A program made the position numbers and the translations under genes. DNA of 64,000 nt from Thermodesulfovibrio aggregans. GTDB lineage: Bacteria > Nitrospirota > Thermodesulfovibrionia > Thermodesulfovibrionales > Thermodesulfovibrionaceae. The notes beneath the pieces are model-generated. The model saw only the letters and a list, made by a program, of their open reading frames with translations, had not been told where the DNA came from and did no database searches. The first letter of the stretch is position 1. Each line of letters begins with the position of its first letter. Positions 17,101 to 26,501 of this stretch are shown here, piece after piece. The stretch is taken from the NCBI RefSeq assembly GCF_001514535.1, contig NZ_BCNO01000001.1, positions 938,859 through 1,002,858 on the forward strand, given 5' to 3'.

Positions 17101-18067
17101 GACAAAACTGAGAGATCTATGGGAGGAGACAAGTTATAGAATTGATATGCTTCAGGCAAATCCTGAGTGCGTAAAAGAGGAAAAGAGATTAATTTACAAT
17201 AGAACTTCACCAAAGTATACGCTCACTTTTAAACCAGAAAAGACTCCTGTTGTGATACTTAAAAAGAAAGCAAAACCTCGCATTGCCATAATTCGTGAAG
17301 AAGGAAGTAATGGAGACAGAGAGATGGCAGCAGCTTTCTGGATGGCGGGATTTGAGCCGTGGGATATATGCATGCAGGATCTTTTAGATAAAAAAATATC
17401 TCTCAAACAGTTTAAAGGTATTGCCTTTGTTGGAGGATTCAGCTTTGCCGATGTTTTAGATTCTGCTAAAGGATGGGCAGGTTGTATAAGATTCTCTCAT
17501 CTTAGAGCAGAGTTTGAAGAGTTCTACATGCGTTCTGATACTTTCAGTTTAGGAGTTTGCAATGGATGTCAGCTTATGGCACTTCTTGGATGGATTCCAT
17601 GGTATGGAATTGAACAAACCAAACAACCCCGCTTTATATGGAATAAATCAGGAAGATTTGAATCCCGATGGGCAACAGTAAAGATTTTGCCCTCTCCATC
17701 AATTATGCTAAAAGGAATGGAAGGTTCTATCTTAGGAGTATGGATAGCTCATGGAGAAGGGAGAGCTTACTTCCCTGATAAAAAGATTTTAGATAAAGTA
17801 TTTGAAAAAAATCTTGCACCAATCCGATATGTTGATGATGAAGGAAATATTACAGAAGCCTATCCTTTTAATCCAAATGGTTCACCTTTTGGAATAACTG
17901 CACTGTGCTCAGAGGATGGAAGGCATCTTGCAATGATGCCTCATCCTGAAAGAGCTTTTCTGCTCTGGCAATGGCCCTGGATGCCTAAGGATTGGAAAAA
18001 ATTAAAAGCTTCTCCATGGTTAAAAATCTTTCAAAATGCAAAGGTGTGGTGTGATGGGAATGCATAG
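14156..18067 (+). CDS. purL: Phosphoribosylformylglycinamidine synthase, long form (PurL with PurQ domain)
   Basis: Fourth step of purine synthesis: FGAR plus glutamine and ATP gives FGAM. The 1303-aa chain is the single-polypeptide type. It has an N-terminal PurS-like domain (about 1-150), two AIR-synthase-like halves (NSEHSRHWFF near 220, and ETHNFPTGVAPFPGAETGTG near 303-322), and a C-terminal class I glutamine amidotransferase. That last domain has its nucleophile Cys in GVCNGCQLMALLGW and the His-Glu pair in MMPHPERAFL. Length matches the roughly 1295-aa proteobacterial enzyme rather than the separate PurS/PurQ/PurL of many other bacteria. The start is a GTG at 14156 overlapping the thioesterase stop (GTGA). 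The last codons overlap argS. No other purine genes are nearby. Confidence 0.95.
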   Translation: MIIRFYRKPALSDYKTRQLLLRIQSEISEEIKNLETEFCYNILLTETLSKNELNILSWLLSETFDPENFSNKSFLSASKGMIFEVGPRLNFSTAWSTCAVSVCHSIGLKKIQRIERSRRYKLSPEIDNFPKDKFLEMIHDRMVECPYPEPLKDFSHGITPKPVRVVPVLEEGRTALEKINEELGLGWDEWDIEFYLKLFRNKLKRNPTDVECFDLAQSNSEHSRHWFFRGNLIVDGKPLERTLFDIVKEPLKKNPKNSVIAFKDNSSAIFGAKINYLKPEKHGKPSKFKIEKNLYHLIFTAETHNFPTGVAPFPGAETGTGGRIRDVHATGKGALPIAGTAAYCVGNLLIPEYELPWEDKSFRYPENLAKPLQIEIEASNGASDYGNKFGEPVIAGFTRSFGMRLNDGERIEWVKPIMFTGGIGQIMDIHKEKEPPQKGMFVVKIGGPAYRIGMGGGAASSVVSGELSEALDFNAVQRGDAEMENKLNRVVRACVELGDKNPIVSIHDQGAGGNCNVVKELVYPEGAKIDIRKVILGDETLSVLEIWGAEYQENDAILIRKESVSLFKRLCERERLPWSIIGEVTGDGKLIVYDSKDGQIAVNFDLKDVLGEIPKKEFKLIKVERKLEPLRLPDNLTIHEALGRVLKLLSVGSKRFLTNKVDRSVTGLIVRQQCAGPVQLTVSDVCVVAQSYFDRTGIAHAIGEQPIKGIINPEAMARLSVTEALTNIVWAKITCLEDIKCSANWMWAAKLPGEGVRLYRAAQAMADFMIKLGIAIDGGKDSLSMAAKVKTKEGVEVVKSPGTLVISAYAPCPDINKVITPDIKNPGKSVILFIDLGNGKKRLGGTALAQCFGQLGDETPDMEDPELLKRAFNAVQELIDKNLILSGHDRSDGGLIVTLLEMAFSGSAGLSIEYNESAQDWLISEFFNEEPGLAIEVDIGKLNKVKNILTDYSLPYIEIAKTLKEDRVTIKQGKKVVFDEPMTKLRDLWEETSYRIDMLQANPECVKEEKRLIYNRTSPKYTLTFKPEKTPVVILKKKAKPRIAIIREEGSNGDREMAAAFWMAGFEPWDICMQDLLDKKISLKQFKGIAFVGGFSFADVLDSAKGWAGCIRFSHLRAEFEEFYMRSDTFSLGVCNGCQLMALLGWIPWYGIEQTKQPRFIWNKSGRFESRWATVKILPSPSIMLKGMEGSILGVWIAHGEGRAYFPDKKILDKVFEKNLAPIRYVDDEGNITEAYPFNPNGSPFGITALCSEDGRHLAMMPHPERAFLLWQWPWMPKDWKKLKASPWLKIFQNAKVWCDGNA

Positions 18068-19676
18068 AATTCTTAAAATCAAAATCAGTGAAGCAATAAA
18101 TAAACTTGGTTTAACAGATATTGATCCTGAGGTAGAAATTCCTAAAAACGAAAACTTTGGTGATCTAAGCAGTCCGGTGGCAATGGAGCTTGCAAAACAG
18201 TTGAAAAAATCTCCAAGACAAATAGCTGAAGAAATAGTCTCTTGTATGGATAAAACTTTATTTGAAAATGTTGAAATAGCAGGAGCGGGATTTATAAATT
18301 TCAAATTTAAAAAAGATTTTATTTTCTCTCAGTTTGAAAATCTTTTGAGAGAAGGTGAGAAATTTTTAATTCATAATATAGGAAATGGTGAGAAAGTTCA
18401 GATAGAGTTTGTAAGTGCAAATCCAACAGGTCCACTTCATCTCGGTCATGGAAGAGGTGCAGCTCTGGGAGCAGCGCTGTCAAATATTCTCAGAGAAGCT
18501 GGATATGATGTGTCAACTGAATACTACATCAATGACGCAGGGAAACAGATAGAACTTCTCGGTTTGAGTGTTTACATCGCTTTACAAAGCTTTTTTGGAA
18601 AAAATATAGCCATGCCTGAAGAATGCTACAAAGGTGAATATATTTATGAAATCGCAAAGGAGATTTATGAGTCATATGGAGAAGAACTGAAAGATAAAAG
18701 CTTTGATGAAGTCGGTGCTCTTTTAATTGATTTTTCTTACAAAAAAATACTCAATGAAATTAAGAAAGACCTTGAGGACTTTGGAGTTGTTTTTGACAGC
18801 TGGGTTAGTGAAAGAAAACTTTATCACACAGGAGAAGTTCAGAGAGCAATTCTTAAACTAAAAGAGCTCGGATTTATCTATGAAAAAGATGGAGCTCTGT
18901 GGTTTCGCTCAACTGCTTTTGGGGATGACAAAGACAGAGTTGTTGTTAAAAGTGATGGAACTTATACATACTTTGCCTCTGATATCGCATATCATAAGAA
19001 TAAGATTGAAAGAGGATTCAGTGAACTTATAAATATCTGGGGAGCTGATCATCATGGATATATCCCAAGAGTAAAAGCTGCTGTGCAGGCACTGGGAATG
19101 AAAGCCTCTCAAATTAAGATAATTCTTGTTCAGATGGTAAACTTACTGAGGCAGGGAAAGCCTGTTCAGATGTCAAAAAGAGCGGGCACATTTATTACTT
19201 TAAGAGAGGTTATGGATGAAATAGGTTCTGACACTACAAAATTTATATTTCTTACCCGTAAATCTGACAGTCACCTGGAGTTTGATATTGAAGTAGCGAA
19301 AAAACAATCTCAGGAAAATCCTGTTTACTATGTCCAGTATGCCCATGCAAGGATTAACAGTATTTTTGAGAAAGCTCAGATACAACCTGAGAATTTTTAT
19401 CCAGACCTTTTTAATGAAGAGGAGCTAAAGCTTATAAAAAAGTTGCTTATTTATCCAATGATTTTTGAAATGAGTGCGAAAATGAGAGAACCCCACAGAA
19501 TAACATTTTACTTACAGGAACTGGCTGGATTGTTTCACAGTTATTATCATAAGTACAGAGTTATTTCTGAAGATGAAAAATTGACAGCAACAAGATTAAC
19601 TCTTTGTAAGGCTGTAATGGTTGTTTTAAAACATGGACTCAGAATGCTTGGAGTAAAAGCTCCTGAAAAGATGTAG
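18054..19676 (+). CDS. argS: Arginyl-tRNA synthetase
   Basis: Class I synthetase charging tRNA-Arg. It has the N-terminal Add-1 domain (about 1-110, with NENFGDLSSPVAMELAKQL). The HIGH motif appears as HLGHGRG in SANPTGPLHLGHGRGAALG, the KMSK-like motif as QMSKRAGTF, and a C-terminal DALR anticodon domain carries YVQYAHARI at its boundary. Possible starts are ATG at 18036, 18054 and 18060, all inside the purL end. I chose 18054, giving 540 aa, as the best compromise between an upstream AAAGG and family length, but this is not certain. The 3' end stops 2 bp short of convergent folP, with no obvious terminator hairpin. Confidence 0.93.
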   Translation: MGMHRILKIKISEAINKLGLTDIDPEVEIPKNENFGDLSSPVAMELAKQLKKSPRQIAEEIVSCMDKTLFENVEIAGAGFINFKFKKDFIFSQFENLLREGEKFLIHNIGNGEKVQIEFVSANPTGPLHLGHGRGAALGAALSNILREAGYDVSTEYYINDAGKQIELLGLSVYIALQSFFGKNIAMPEECYKGEYIYEIAKEIYESYGEELKDKSFDEVGALLIDFSYKKILNEIKKDLEDFGVVFDSWVSERKLYHTGEVQRAILKLKELGFIYEKDGALWFRSTAFGDDKDRVVVKSDGTYTYFASDIAYHKNKIERGFSELINIWGADHHGYIPRVKAAVQALGMKASQIKIILVQMVNLLRQGKPVQMSKRAGTFITLREVMDEIGSDTTKFIFLTRKSDSHLEFDIEVAKKQSQENPVYYVQYAHARINSIFEKAQIQPENFYPDLFNEEELKLIKKLLIYPMIFEMSAKMREPHRITFYLQELAGLFHSYYHKYRVISEDEKLTATRLTLCKAVMVVLKHGLRMLGVKAPEKM

Positions 19677-19678
19677 AA

Positions 19679-20515
19679 CTAGCTAAATTTAACAGCATCA
19701 GCTACTTTTACAACCTTAGCCATAAATCCAACATCATGAACCCTTACAATATTAGCTCCATTTAATACAGAAGCAGCCACTGCTGCAGCGGTACCCTCAA
19801 GACGCTCATCAGGAGGAGCATCATTGAGGATCTTTCCAATAAAACTTTTTCTTGATACTCCAATAAGTATTGGTTTGCCTAAATTTGAGAACTCTCTAAG
19901 ATTTTTTATTATTTGAAGATTGTGTTCCGGTAATTTACCAAATCCGATACCAGGGTCAATGATTATCATATTTTCATCAACCCCTGCTTGTTTTGCTATA
20001 ACAATGGATTTTCTCAAGTATTCTATAATTTCAGGAATAAGAGCTTCATAGTGAGGATTCTTTTGCATGTCTTTGGGTGTTCCTTTTATATGCATTATAA
20101 CTACAGGAACACGGTATTTACTAACAACTGATGGCATTTCAGGATCAAATCTTAATCCACTTATATCGTTTACAATGGTTGCTCCTGCCTGAATTGCCTC
20201 CTCTGCAACACGGGCTTTGTATGTATCAATAGAAATAGGGATAGAAATTCTTTTTGTAAGAGCCTCTATTACTGGTATAACCCTTCTCAGTTCCTCATCA
20301 ATGCTTACTGGTTCAGCTCCTGGACGGGTTGACTCTCCACCAATATCAAGTATGTCTGCCCCTTCATCAATTAATCGAAAAGCATGATCTACTGCCTTCT
20401 GCAAATTGAAATACCTACCACCATCAAAAAAAGAATCGGGAGTGACATTTAAAATTCCCATTATATAGGTTTTTTTGAGAAAGTTAAACTCAAAGTTATG
20501 GAACTTAAGTTTCAT
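19679..20515 (-). CDS. folP: Dihydropteroate synthase
   Basis: Condenses p-aminobenzoate with 7,8-dihydropterin pyrophosphate in folate synthesis. The 278-aa TIM barrel shows [16 protein letters not shown] (pterin/phosphate site, about residues 18-33), [19 protein letters not shown] (pABA loop), [50 protein letters not shown] and a final VRVHDVGF. All catalytic motifs are intact. Its ATG overlaps the ftsH stop by 4 bp. ftsH-folP is a frequent bacterial gene order, often continued by dacA/cdaA, which is not the case here because argS converges. Confidence 0.95.
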   Translation of the reverse strand: MKLKFHNFEFNFLKKTYIMGILNVTPDSFFDGGRYFNLQKAVDHAFRLIDEGADILDIGGESTRPGAEPVSIDEELRRVIPVIEALTKRISIPISIDTYKARVAEEAIQAGATIVNDISGLRFDPEMPSVVSKYRVPVVIMHIKGTPKDMQKNPHYEALIPEIIEYLRKSIVIAKQAGVDENMIIIDPGIGFGKLPEHNLQIIKNLREFSNLGKPILIGVSRKSFIGKILNDAPPDERLEGTAAAVAASVLNGANIVRVHDVGFMAKVVKVADAVKFS

Positions 20516-22314
20516 GCAGCTTTTGAAATTATTTCATCTATTTGTGGAGCTTCGAGAGTTTCCCTTTCAAGTAAAGCTTTAGCAATTGCATCTAGAAGAT
20601 TTCTGTTTTTTTCAAGTAGTTGTCTTGTTTCACTATAAGCCTCTGTCACAATTCTTTTAGTTTCCTCATCTATCTCCTCTGCAGTTTTGTCAGAATAATC
20701 TCTATGTTTTGCAATTTCTCTTCCAAGAAATACATGCTCTTCTCTTTTGCCAAATGTAAGAGGTCCCATTCTATCACTCATTCCCCACTCAGTAACCATC
20801 TTACGGGCAAGTTCTGTCGCTCTTTCAAGGTCATTTCCAGCTCCTGTTGTCATTGTTCCAAGAGCTATTTCCTCTGCAACTCTACCTCCAAGAAGAACTT
20901 TAAGTGTTCCATATAAATACTCTTTTGAATAGGTGTAACGGTCATCAAGAGGAAGTTGCTGAGTTACACCAAGAGCCCTTCCTCTTGGAATTATGCTAAC
21001 TTTATGAATTGGGTCAGTTTGAGGAGTAAGTTTTGCCACAAGTGCATGTCCTGCCTCATGGTAGGCTGTGATTGTCCTTTCTTCTTCTGAAAGAACCATA
21101 CTTTTTCTCTCAACACCCATTAAGACTTTATCTTTTGCAGCTTCAAAATCACTCATAGTCACAGTATCACTATTTTTTCTCGCAGCAATTAAGGCAGCTT
21201 CATTAACTAAATTTGCCAGATCTGCTCCTGAAAATCCAGGAGTTCCTCTTGCAATCTTTTCCAGATCCACATCACTGTGAAGGGGAATCTTTCTTGTATG
21301 AACTTTAAGTATTTCAAGCCTTCCCTTTACATCTGGCAGAGGAACAACAATCTGACGATCAAATCTTCCAGGTCTTAATAGAGCTGGATCTAAAACATCA
21401 GGTCTGTTTGTGGCTGCGAGTACAATTATTCCTTCATTGCTTTCAAATCCGTCCATCTCAACAAGAAGCTGGTTCAATGTCTGCTCTCTCTCATCATGTC
21501 CACCACCAAGTCCTGCTCCACGCTGTCTTCCAACAGCATCTATCTCATCAATGAAAACAATGCATGGTGAGTTTTTCTTTGCCTGATCAAATAAATCACG
21601 AACTCTGCTTGCACCGACTCCAACAAACATTTCAACAAAATCTGACCCCGAGATTGAGAAGAATGGTACACCTGCCTCTCCTGCAATTGCTTTTGCTAAA
21701 AGAGTTTTTCCTGTTCCAGGAGATCCTACAAGAAGGATTCCTTTTGGAATTTTTGCTCCAAGTTTTATATACTTTTGAGGATTTGTAAGAAAATCCACAA
21801 TTTCTTTTACTTCTTCTTTAACTTCTTCAATTCCTGCCACATCTGAAAAAGTTACCTTAACTGATTTGTTTGAGATCATCTTTGCTCTTGCCTTACCAAA
21901 GGACATGGCACGACTGCTTCCAGCCTGCATCTGCTTCATAAACATAATCCATAAGAATATAAGAAAAATCACAGGACCCCATGATATAAGAAAATTAATA
22001 TACCATGGTGTCTGCTCTGGAGGCTTGACTGAGATTTTTACTCCGTGAGAAGAGAGTTCTTTTATTAGATCCGGATAATTTATATAGTAAGTTTTAAAGA
22101 GTGAGCCATCTTTCAACTTTCCTGTTATGGCGTTCTCTTTGATTAAAACTTCATCTACCTCTGAATTTTGCACTTTTATGAGAAATTCGGAAAATATTAT
22201 CTCTTTTTCATTTTTTTGTGGCATACTAAAAAAGTTAAAGAGAGCAATTATAGAAATTCCTATGATTAACCAGATCAGAAATGTTTTTAATGAACCTTTT
22301 GCCTGTCCATTCAT
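20512..22314 (-). CDS. ftsH: ATP-dependent zinc metalloprotease FtsH
   Basis: Membrane-anchored AAA+ protease for membrane protein quality control and regulated proteolysis. The 600-aa protein has a first membrane helix (about 11-29), a small periplasmic domain and a second helix (about 105-126). The AAA module has Walker A GSPGTGKT (197-204), Walker [13 protein letters not shown] and the second region of homology [20 protein letters not shown]. The zinc site is HEAGH (419-423), with a third ligand in [13 protein letters not shown]. No Shine-Dalgarno is evident before the ATG at 22314. folP follows with a 4-bp overlap. The 84-bp gap upstream is shared with a divergent flavin reductase gene. 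Confidence 0.96.
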   Translation of the reverse strand: MNGQAKGSLKTFLIWLIIGISIIALFNFFSMPQKNEKEIIFSEFLIKVQNSEVDEVLIKENAITGKLKDGSLFKTYYINYPDLIKELSSHGVKISVKPPEQTPWYINFLISWGPVIFLIFLWIMFMKQMQAGSSRAMSFGKARAKMISNKSVKVTFSDVAGIEEVKEEVKEIVDFLTNPQKYIKLGAKIPKGILLVGSPGTGKTLLAKAIAGEAGVPFFSISGSDFVEMFVGVGASRVRDLFDQAKKNSPCIVFIDEIDAVGRQRGAGLGGGHDEREQTLNQLLVEMDGFESNEGIIVLAATNRPDVLDPALLRPGRFDRQIVVPLPDVKGRLEILKVHTRKIPLHSDVDLEKIARGTPGFSGADLANLVNEAALIAARKNSDTVTMSDFEAAKDKVLMGVERKSMVLSEEERTITAYHEAGHALVAKLTPQTDPIHKVSIIPRGRALGVTQQLPLDDRYTYSKEYLYGTLKVLLGGRVAEEIALGTMTTGAGNDLERATELARKMVTEWGMSDRMGPLTFGKREEHVFLGREIAKHRDYSDKTAEEIDEETKRIVTEAYSETRQLLEKNRNLLDAIAKALLERETLEAPQIDEIISKAA

Positions 22315-22398
22315 AAATTAATTTTAACTTAAAATAAGTATAAAAGTAAAAATTTAATGGTAAAATTATAGCAATAACAACATAAAAAGGAGGAGAAA

Positions 22399-22932
22399 AT
22401 GTTAGCATTGAAAGAGAATTTTTACAGGCTTTTACATCCGAAGATAGTTTTTTTGCTTACTTCTGTAGGCAAAGATGGACGGGACAATGTTATGTCCTGT
22501 GCATGGTCAACTCCTGCAAGTGAAGAACCTCCAAAAGTTATTGTATGTGTTTCAAAAGAGCATTATACTGCAGAACTGATTCTTCAAACAGGAGAGTTTG
22601 CAATTAATATTCCCACAAAGGATATGGTAAAAGCTATATGGATATGTGGAAGTAAATCTGGTAGAAATGTTGATAAATTTAAGGAAGCAAACTTAAAAAA
22701 GATTAAAGCATCTAAAATTTCAGCACCTCTTATAGAAGGATGTGCAGGTTTTATTGAATGTAAGGTCAGTGAAACAGTTGATGCTGGTGAATGCTATGCT
22801 TTTTTAGCAGATGTTCTGACAGCAAGGGCTGATGAAAAATATTTCAAAAAATCGGTCTGGATTCCTCATACTATTCCAATGCATCTTGGAGGAAGAAAAG
22901 TTGTTTATTTTGAAGATGAAAAAATAAGCTAA
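22399..22932 (+). CDS. Flavin reductase-like (FMN-binding split barrel) protein
   Basis: A 177-aa protein of the flavin reductase/ferric reductase-like split-barrel fold, which usually binds FMN and reduces it with NAD(P)H or passes electrons. The N-terminal LLHPKIVFLLTSVGKDGRDNVMS (about 13-35) and the central block CAWSTPASEEPPKVIVCVSK are typical. So is the EFAINIPTKDMVKAIWICG stretch. Anaerobes often carry such proteins in oxygen or peroxide defence, but the exact role is open. The start ATG has a strong AAGGAGGAG. aroC follows after 13 bp without an obvious ribosome site. Confidence 0.8.
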   Translation: MLALKENFYRLLHPKIVFLLTSVGKDGRDNVMSCAWSTPASEEPPKVIVCVSKEHYTAELILQTGEFAINIPTKDMVKAIWICGSKSGRNVDKFKEANLKKIKASKISAPLIEGCAGFIECKVSETVDAGECYAFLADVLTARADEKYFKKSVWIPHTIPMHLGGRKVVYFEDEKIS

Positions 22933-22945
22933 GATTTTTTAAAAT

Positions 22946-24124
22946 ATGCCTATGCTTAGATTTCTTACAGCAGGAGAATCCCACGGTAAAGGGCTTATAG
23001 CTATCATAGAAGGAATGCCTGCCGGAGTCCCTATTTTAAAAGAAGAAATTGATAGGGAACTTAAACGAAGACAGCAGGGTTATGGCAGGGGTGGAAGAAT
23101 GAAGATTGAGTCTGATGAGGTTGAGATACTTTCCGGTGTAAGATGGGGAAAAACTCTCGGCTCTCCGATTTCATTTTTCATAAAGAATCGTGATTGGGAA
23201 AACTGGAAAGAGGCAATGAGTCCTGACAAAGCCTTTGAGTCATGTCCTACTGTAACAAGACCAAGACCAGGGCATGCTGATCTGGCAGGATTCCTTAAAT
23301 ATCAACATACTGATATACGGAATGTTCTTGAACGTTCCTCTGCAAGAGAAACTGCTGCAAGAGTAACAGTTGGTGCAGTAGCAAAGCAGTTTTTAAAGAT
23401 TTTTGACATAAAAATAGGAAGTTTTGTAACAAGAATTGGCTCTGCAGAAAAAAAGATTGAAGCAGCAAATTTAAATGAAAAGGAGTTATTGGAGCTTGCT
23501 CAAATGGCAGAGTCTTCATCTGTCAGATGTCCATGGAAGGAAACAGAGGCAGAATTTATAGAAGTTATTAAACAGGCAATAAAAAATGGAGACAGCGTAG
23601 GTGGTTGCTTTGTAGTTTTTGCTACAGGGGTTCCGGTAGGCCTTGGAAGTTATGTTCACTGGGATAGAAAACTTGACTCGAAAATAGCAAGTGGTATTAT
23701 GAGCATTCAAGCAATAAAAGCAGTTGAAATTGGTGATGGAGTTACACTTGGTGGAAAATTCGGCTCTGAGGTTATGGATGAAATTTTTTACGATAAGTTT
23801 TTCTATCGGAAAACAAATCATATGGGTGGGATAGAAGGTGGAGTTTCAAATGGAATGCCAATAGTTGTCAAAGCTACTATGAAGCCCATACCCACACTAA
23901 GAAAGCCTTTAAAATCAGTAGATGTCTTTACTAAAGAGGCTACTGCAGCATCCTATGAAAGAAGTGATGTATGTGCTGTGCCTGCTGCGTCTGTTATTGG
24001 AGAAGCAGTGCTGGCGTGGCATATAGCAGAGGCTTTCTTAGAAAAATTTGGTGGAGACAGCTTAAAAGAAGTTGAGAGTAATTTTTACTCCTATCAAAAA
24101 CAGATAATGGAAGATAAATTATGA
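22946..24124 (+). CDS. aroC: Chorismate synthase
   Basis: Last step of the shikimate pathway: anti-elimination of phosphate from EPSP with reduced FMN. The 392-aa sequence has MLRFLTAGESHGKGL with the conserved His, then RRQQGYGRGGRMKIE, VTRPRPGHADLAGFLKY and RSSARETAARVTVGAVAK. Further on are HMGGIEGGVSNGMPIVV and a C-terminal ERSDVCAVPAASVIGEAV. The gene could start at 22946 or at the second ATG (22952); the family usually begins at the latter, MLRF. Neither has a Shine-Dalgarno, so translation may depend on re-initiation after the flavin reductase gene, which could also supply reduced flavin (inference). It overlaps the slt gene by 4 bp. Confidence 0.95.
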   Translation: MPMLRFLTAGESHGKGLIAIIEGMPAGVPILKEEIDRELKRRQQGYGRGGRMKIESDEVEILSGVRWGKTLGSPISFFIKNRDWENWKEAMSPDKAFESCPTVTRPRPGHADLAGFLKYQHTDIRNVLERSSARETAARVTVGAVAKQFLKIFDIKIGSFVTRIGSAEKKIEAANLNEKELLELAQMAESSSVRCPWKETEAEFIEVIKQAIKNGDSVGGCFVVFATGVPVGLGSYVHWDRKLDSKIASGIMSIQAIKAVEIGDGVTLGGKFGSEVMDEIFYDKFFYRKTNHMGGIEGGVSNGMPIVVKATMKPIPTLRKPLKSVDVFTKEATAASYERSDVCAVPAASVIGEAVLAWHIAEAFLEKFGGDSLKEVESNFYSYQKQIMEDKL

Positions 24125-26028
24125 AACAGTTAGGTCTATTAATAGCTTTGATCTTATTCTTTTTTCTTCCATCTTCTACATTATCGCAGTTTTCTTCTAT
24201 AGATTACTTAATTGAAGGCAAAAAATCTTTACAGTCGGGGAATTTTCAACGAGCAGAAGAATATCTTACAAAGGCTTTAAATGAGTTCAAAGAAATTGGT
24301 GATTATATTTTACTGTGGCGAGCAAAGGCTTATAAAGAGATGAATAAATATGAAGAAGCATTAAAAGATATAAGGGAACTAAAACAAAATTATCCAAAAT
24401 CACCAATTCTCAAAGATGCAAGAAAGGAAGAGATCGAAATTGCAAAATTGCTTAATTTACCTGAACTTGAAGAGTTTTATAAATCCTTTATCAATGAATA
24501 TCCAGAAGAAATAAGAATAAAATATGAATATGCCCTTTATCTCAAAAAACAGGAAAAAATTGAAAAAGCAAGGAAAATATTTAAAGAAATCTTTGTAACT
24601 GCTTCACCCTATGCTGATCAGGCAGAAAAGGAGCTTTCTTCAGAAGATATAACCACAAATGATTTGATTAAAAAAGCTAAGGCGTTGAATAGTTCATATC
24701 AGTTTAAAAAGGCAGAAAAATATCTTAAAGAAGCCCTCAACATGAAAGATTCTCAAAAAACAGAGATTCTTTCTTTGCTCGGGTATTCTCTCTTTATGCA
24801 AAAAAGATACTCTGAAGCAGCAGATATTTTTAAAAACACAGGTGAGCATTACTGGAGAGCGAGATCTCTGCTAAGAGCAAAAGAATACGAGATTTTTAAG
24901 AAGGAACTTCCAGAATACATCAAATCAGCTGATCAGAGAATTTCAGAAGTTCTAATAAACTATGCAAATATTAAGAGAAGAGCAGGTGAATATGATTATG
25001 CAATAAAAATTCTTAAGATGGTTGTTGATAAATATCCAGCTCAAAAAGAAAATGCAATGTGGTATTTAGCATGGAATTACTATCTAATGGAAGATTATGA
25101 TAAAGCAGAAAAAATCCTTCAGCAGCTTTACTTATCTTACGGTAAGATTAAATATCTCTACTGGCTTGAAAAGATAAATGAAACAAAAGGAGTTGTTCCT
25201 GTAAAACAATACTCTATTGCCTTTCAGCAGGGAGATATTTATTCATATTTATTTTATATGAAAGGGAAAATATCTAATGTTCCAGAGCCAGCCATAGTTA
25301 ATTATCAGATGACTCTTCCAAAGAGAGTTGAAATACTTATCAGAGCTTCTTTTAGAGATGAAGCAATAAAAGAGATAAAAGCTTTGTTAAAAGACAACAG
25401 AAACCCTGAGAATATTCCTGCCTTTTGTAAAATTCTTAATGAACTTGGAGATTACTCTACAACAGTAAGGCTTATATCAAAAATTCCCAATAAATTCAGC
25501 TTTTCCGAACTTCTATATCCTCAAGCTTATAAAGATGTTGTTTTAAATGCCTCTAGGAAAATCAATATCAATCCATACCTTGTTTTCGCTATTATAAGAG
25601 AAGAATCAAGGTTTGATCGTTTTGCTTACTCACCTGCTGGAGCTCTGGGTTTAATGCAACTTATGCCTGAGACTGCAAAAAGAGAAGGTAAAAAAATAGG
25701 TATCAGATTTAAAAAAGACTCAGAAATTTTTGAAGCAGAAAAAAATATCCTGATTGGAAGCTATTACTTAAAAAATTTAATTGAAGAATTTGGCAGTATA
25801 GTGCCTGCTATTGCAGCTTATAATGCAGGCGAAAAGGCTGTTCAATCTTGGCTTAGAGAGAACTTTTATAGAGATATTGATGAATTTATGGAAGATATTC
25901 CATATGCTGAGACAAAAGCTTATGTGCAGAGAGTGCTCGTTTCTTATTTTGAGTATTTACGTATTAATAGGGCTCTAACTCAGGAAGCAATCTCAAAAAT
26001 AATAAAAGTCAAGGGAGGGAATCAATGA
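24121..26028 (+). CDS. Soluble lytic murein transglycosylase (Slt-type) with TPR helices
   Basis: Periplasmic enzyme that cleaves the MurNAc-GlcNAc bond, forming 1,6-anhydro-MurNAc. A signal peptide (about 1-22) is followed by a long alpha-helical superhelix with TPR-like repeats (about 28-440, for example AEEYLTKALNEFKEIGDY and YDKAEKILQQLYLSYGK). The C-terminal SLT domain (about 470-625) has the catalytic Glu in IIREESRFDRFAYS, then AGALGLMQLMPETAK, IGSYYLKNLIEEFG and PAIAAYNAGEKAV. Length 635 aa matches the Slt70 layout. The ATG overlaps the aroC stop. Downstream it overlaps a ZapB-like gene, linking it to cell division. Confidence 0.92.
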   Translation: MKQLGLLIALILFFFLPSSTLSQFSSIDYLIEGKKSLQSGNFQRAEEYLTKALNEFKEIGDYILLWRAKAYKEMNKYEEALKDIRELKQNYPKSPILKDARKEEIEIAKLLNLPELEEFYKSFINEYPEEIRIKYEYALYLKKQEKIEKARKIFKEIFVTASPYADQAEKELSSEDITTNDLIKKAKALNSSYQFKKAEKYLKEALNMKDSQKTEILSLLGYSLFMQKRYSEAADIFKNTGEHYWRARSLLRAKEYEIFKKELPEYIKSADQRISEVLINYANIKRRAGEYDYAIKILKMVVDKYPAQKENAMWYLAWNYYLMEDYDKAEKILQQLYLSYGKIKYLYWLEKINETKGVVPVKQYSIAFQQGDIYSYLFYMKGKISNVPEPAIVNYQMTLPKRVEILIRASFRDEAIKEIKALLKDNRNPENIPAFCKILNELGDYSTTVRLISKIPNKFSFSELLYPQAYKDVVLNASRKININPYLVFAIIREESRFDRFAYSPAGALGLMQLMPETAKREGKKIGIRFKKDSEIFEAEKNILIGSYYLKNLIEEFGSIVPAIAAYNAGEKAVQSWLRENFYRDIDEFMEDIPYAETKAYVQRVLVSYFEYLRINRALTQEAISKIIKVKGGNQ

Positions 26029-26231
26029 TTGAAGAAAAAATTGCATCAGCACTTGAAAAGATTAAGATTCTTAAACAGGAAAAGGAAGAATTACAAAGAA
26101 AAGTTAATACCCTTGAAGAAGTTTTAAAAGCAAAAAATCAAGAGATTGAAAATTTAGTGTCTGAAAGAGAAGCAATAAAAAGACAGATAGAAGAGCTTCT
26201 CAGAGAACTTGATTTAGAAACAAATGTATAA
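26025..26231 (+). CDS. Small coiled-coil protein, ZapB-like
   Basis: A 68-residue, highly charged, almost entirely helical protein. Leucine/isoleucine heptads run through EKIKILKQEKEELQRKV and EEVLKAKNQEIENLV, so a parallel coiled coil is expected. It has no signal peptide. It begins in the slt stop codon region (4-bp overlap, good AGGGAGG site) and overlaps zapA by 8 bp. ZapB in characterised bacteria is a similar-sized coiled coil that binds ZapA at the division ring, so the location makes a ZapB-like role attractive. Coiled coils are easily confused on sequence alone, and no gene symbol is given. Confidence 0.65.
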   Translation: MIEEKIASALEKIKILKQEKEELQRKVNTLEEVLKAKNQEIENLVSEREAIKRQIEELLRELDLETNV

Positions 26232-26499
26232 AACAGAAGTCTATATTTTAGGACAAAAATATACCATAAAGGGAGAAAAATCACCAGAATATATACAAAG
26301 GTTGGCTGCCTATGTTGATGAGAAGTTAAGAAAAGTATATGAACAAAACTCTGCAATGCCTCCTCTGAGGGCAGCCATCCTTACCTGTCTATATATTGCC
26401 GATGAACTTTATGAGACAAAAAAAGAGTTTGAAGAAACAAAACAGCAGTTAAAAAAACTTGAAGAAAAGACAAATGAACTGCTTTTACTTCTTGAGTAG
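26224..26499 (+). CDS. zapA: Cell division protein ZapA
   Basis: A 91-residue FtsZ-associated protein that bundles Z-ring filaments. The N-terminal globular part, VYILGQKYTIKGEKSPEYIQ followed by RLAAYVDEKLRKVYEQ, is the ZapA signature. The C-terminal half is a coiled coil (YETKKEFEETKQQLKKL). Length fits. It overlaps the preceding coiled-coil gene by 8 bp and is the last gene of the aroC-slt run. The stop is 2 bp from the convergent GGDEF gene, with no terminator hairpin visible between them. Confidence 0.88.
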   Translation: MYKTEVYILGQKYTIKGEKSPEYIQRLAAYVDEKLRKVYEQNSAMPPLRAAILTCLYIADELYETKKEFEETKQQLKKLEEKTNELLLLLE

Positions 26500-26501
26500 A
26501 T

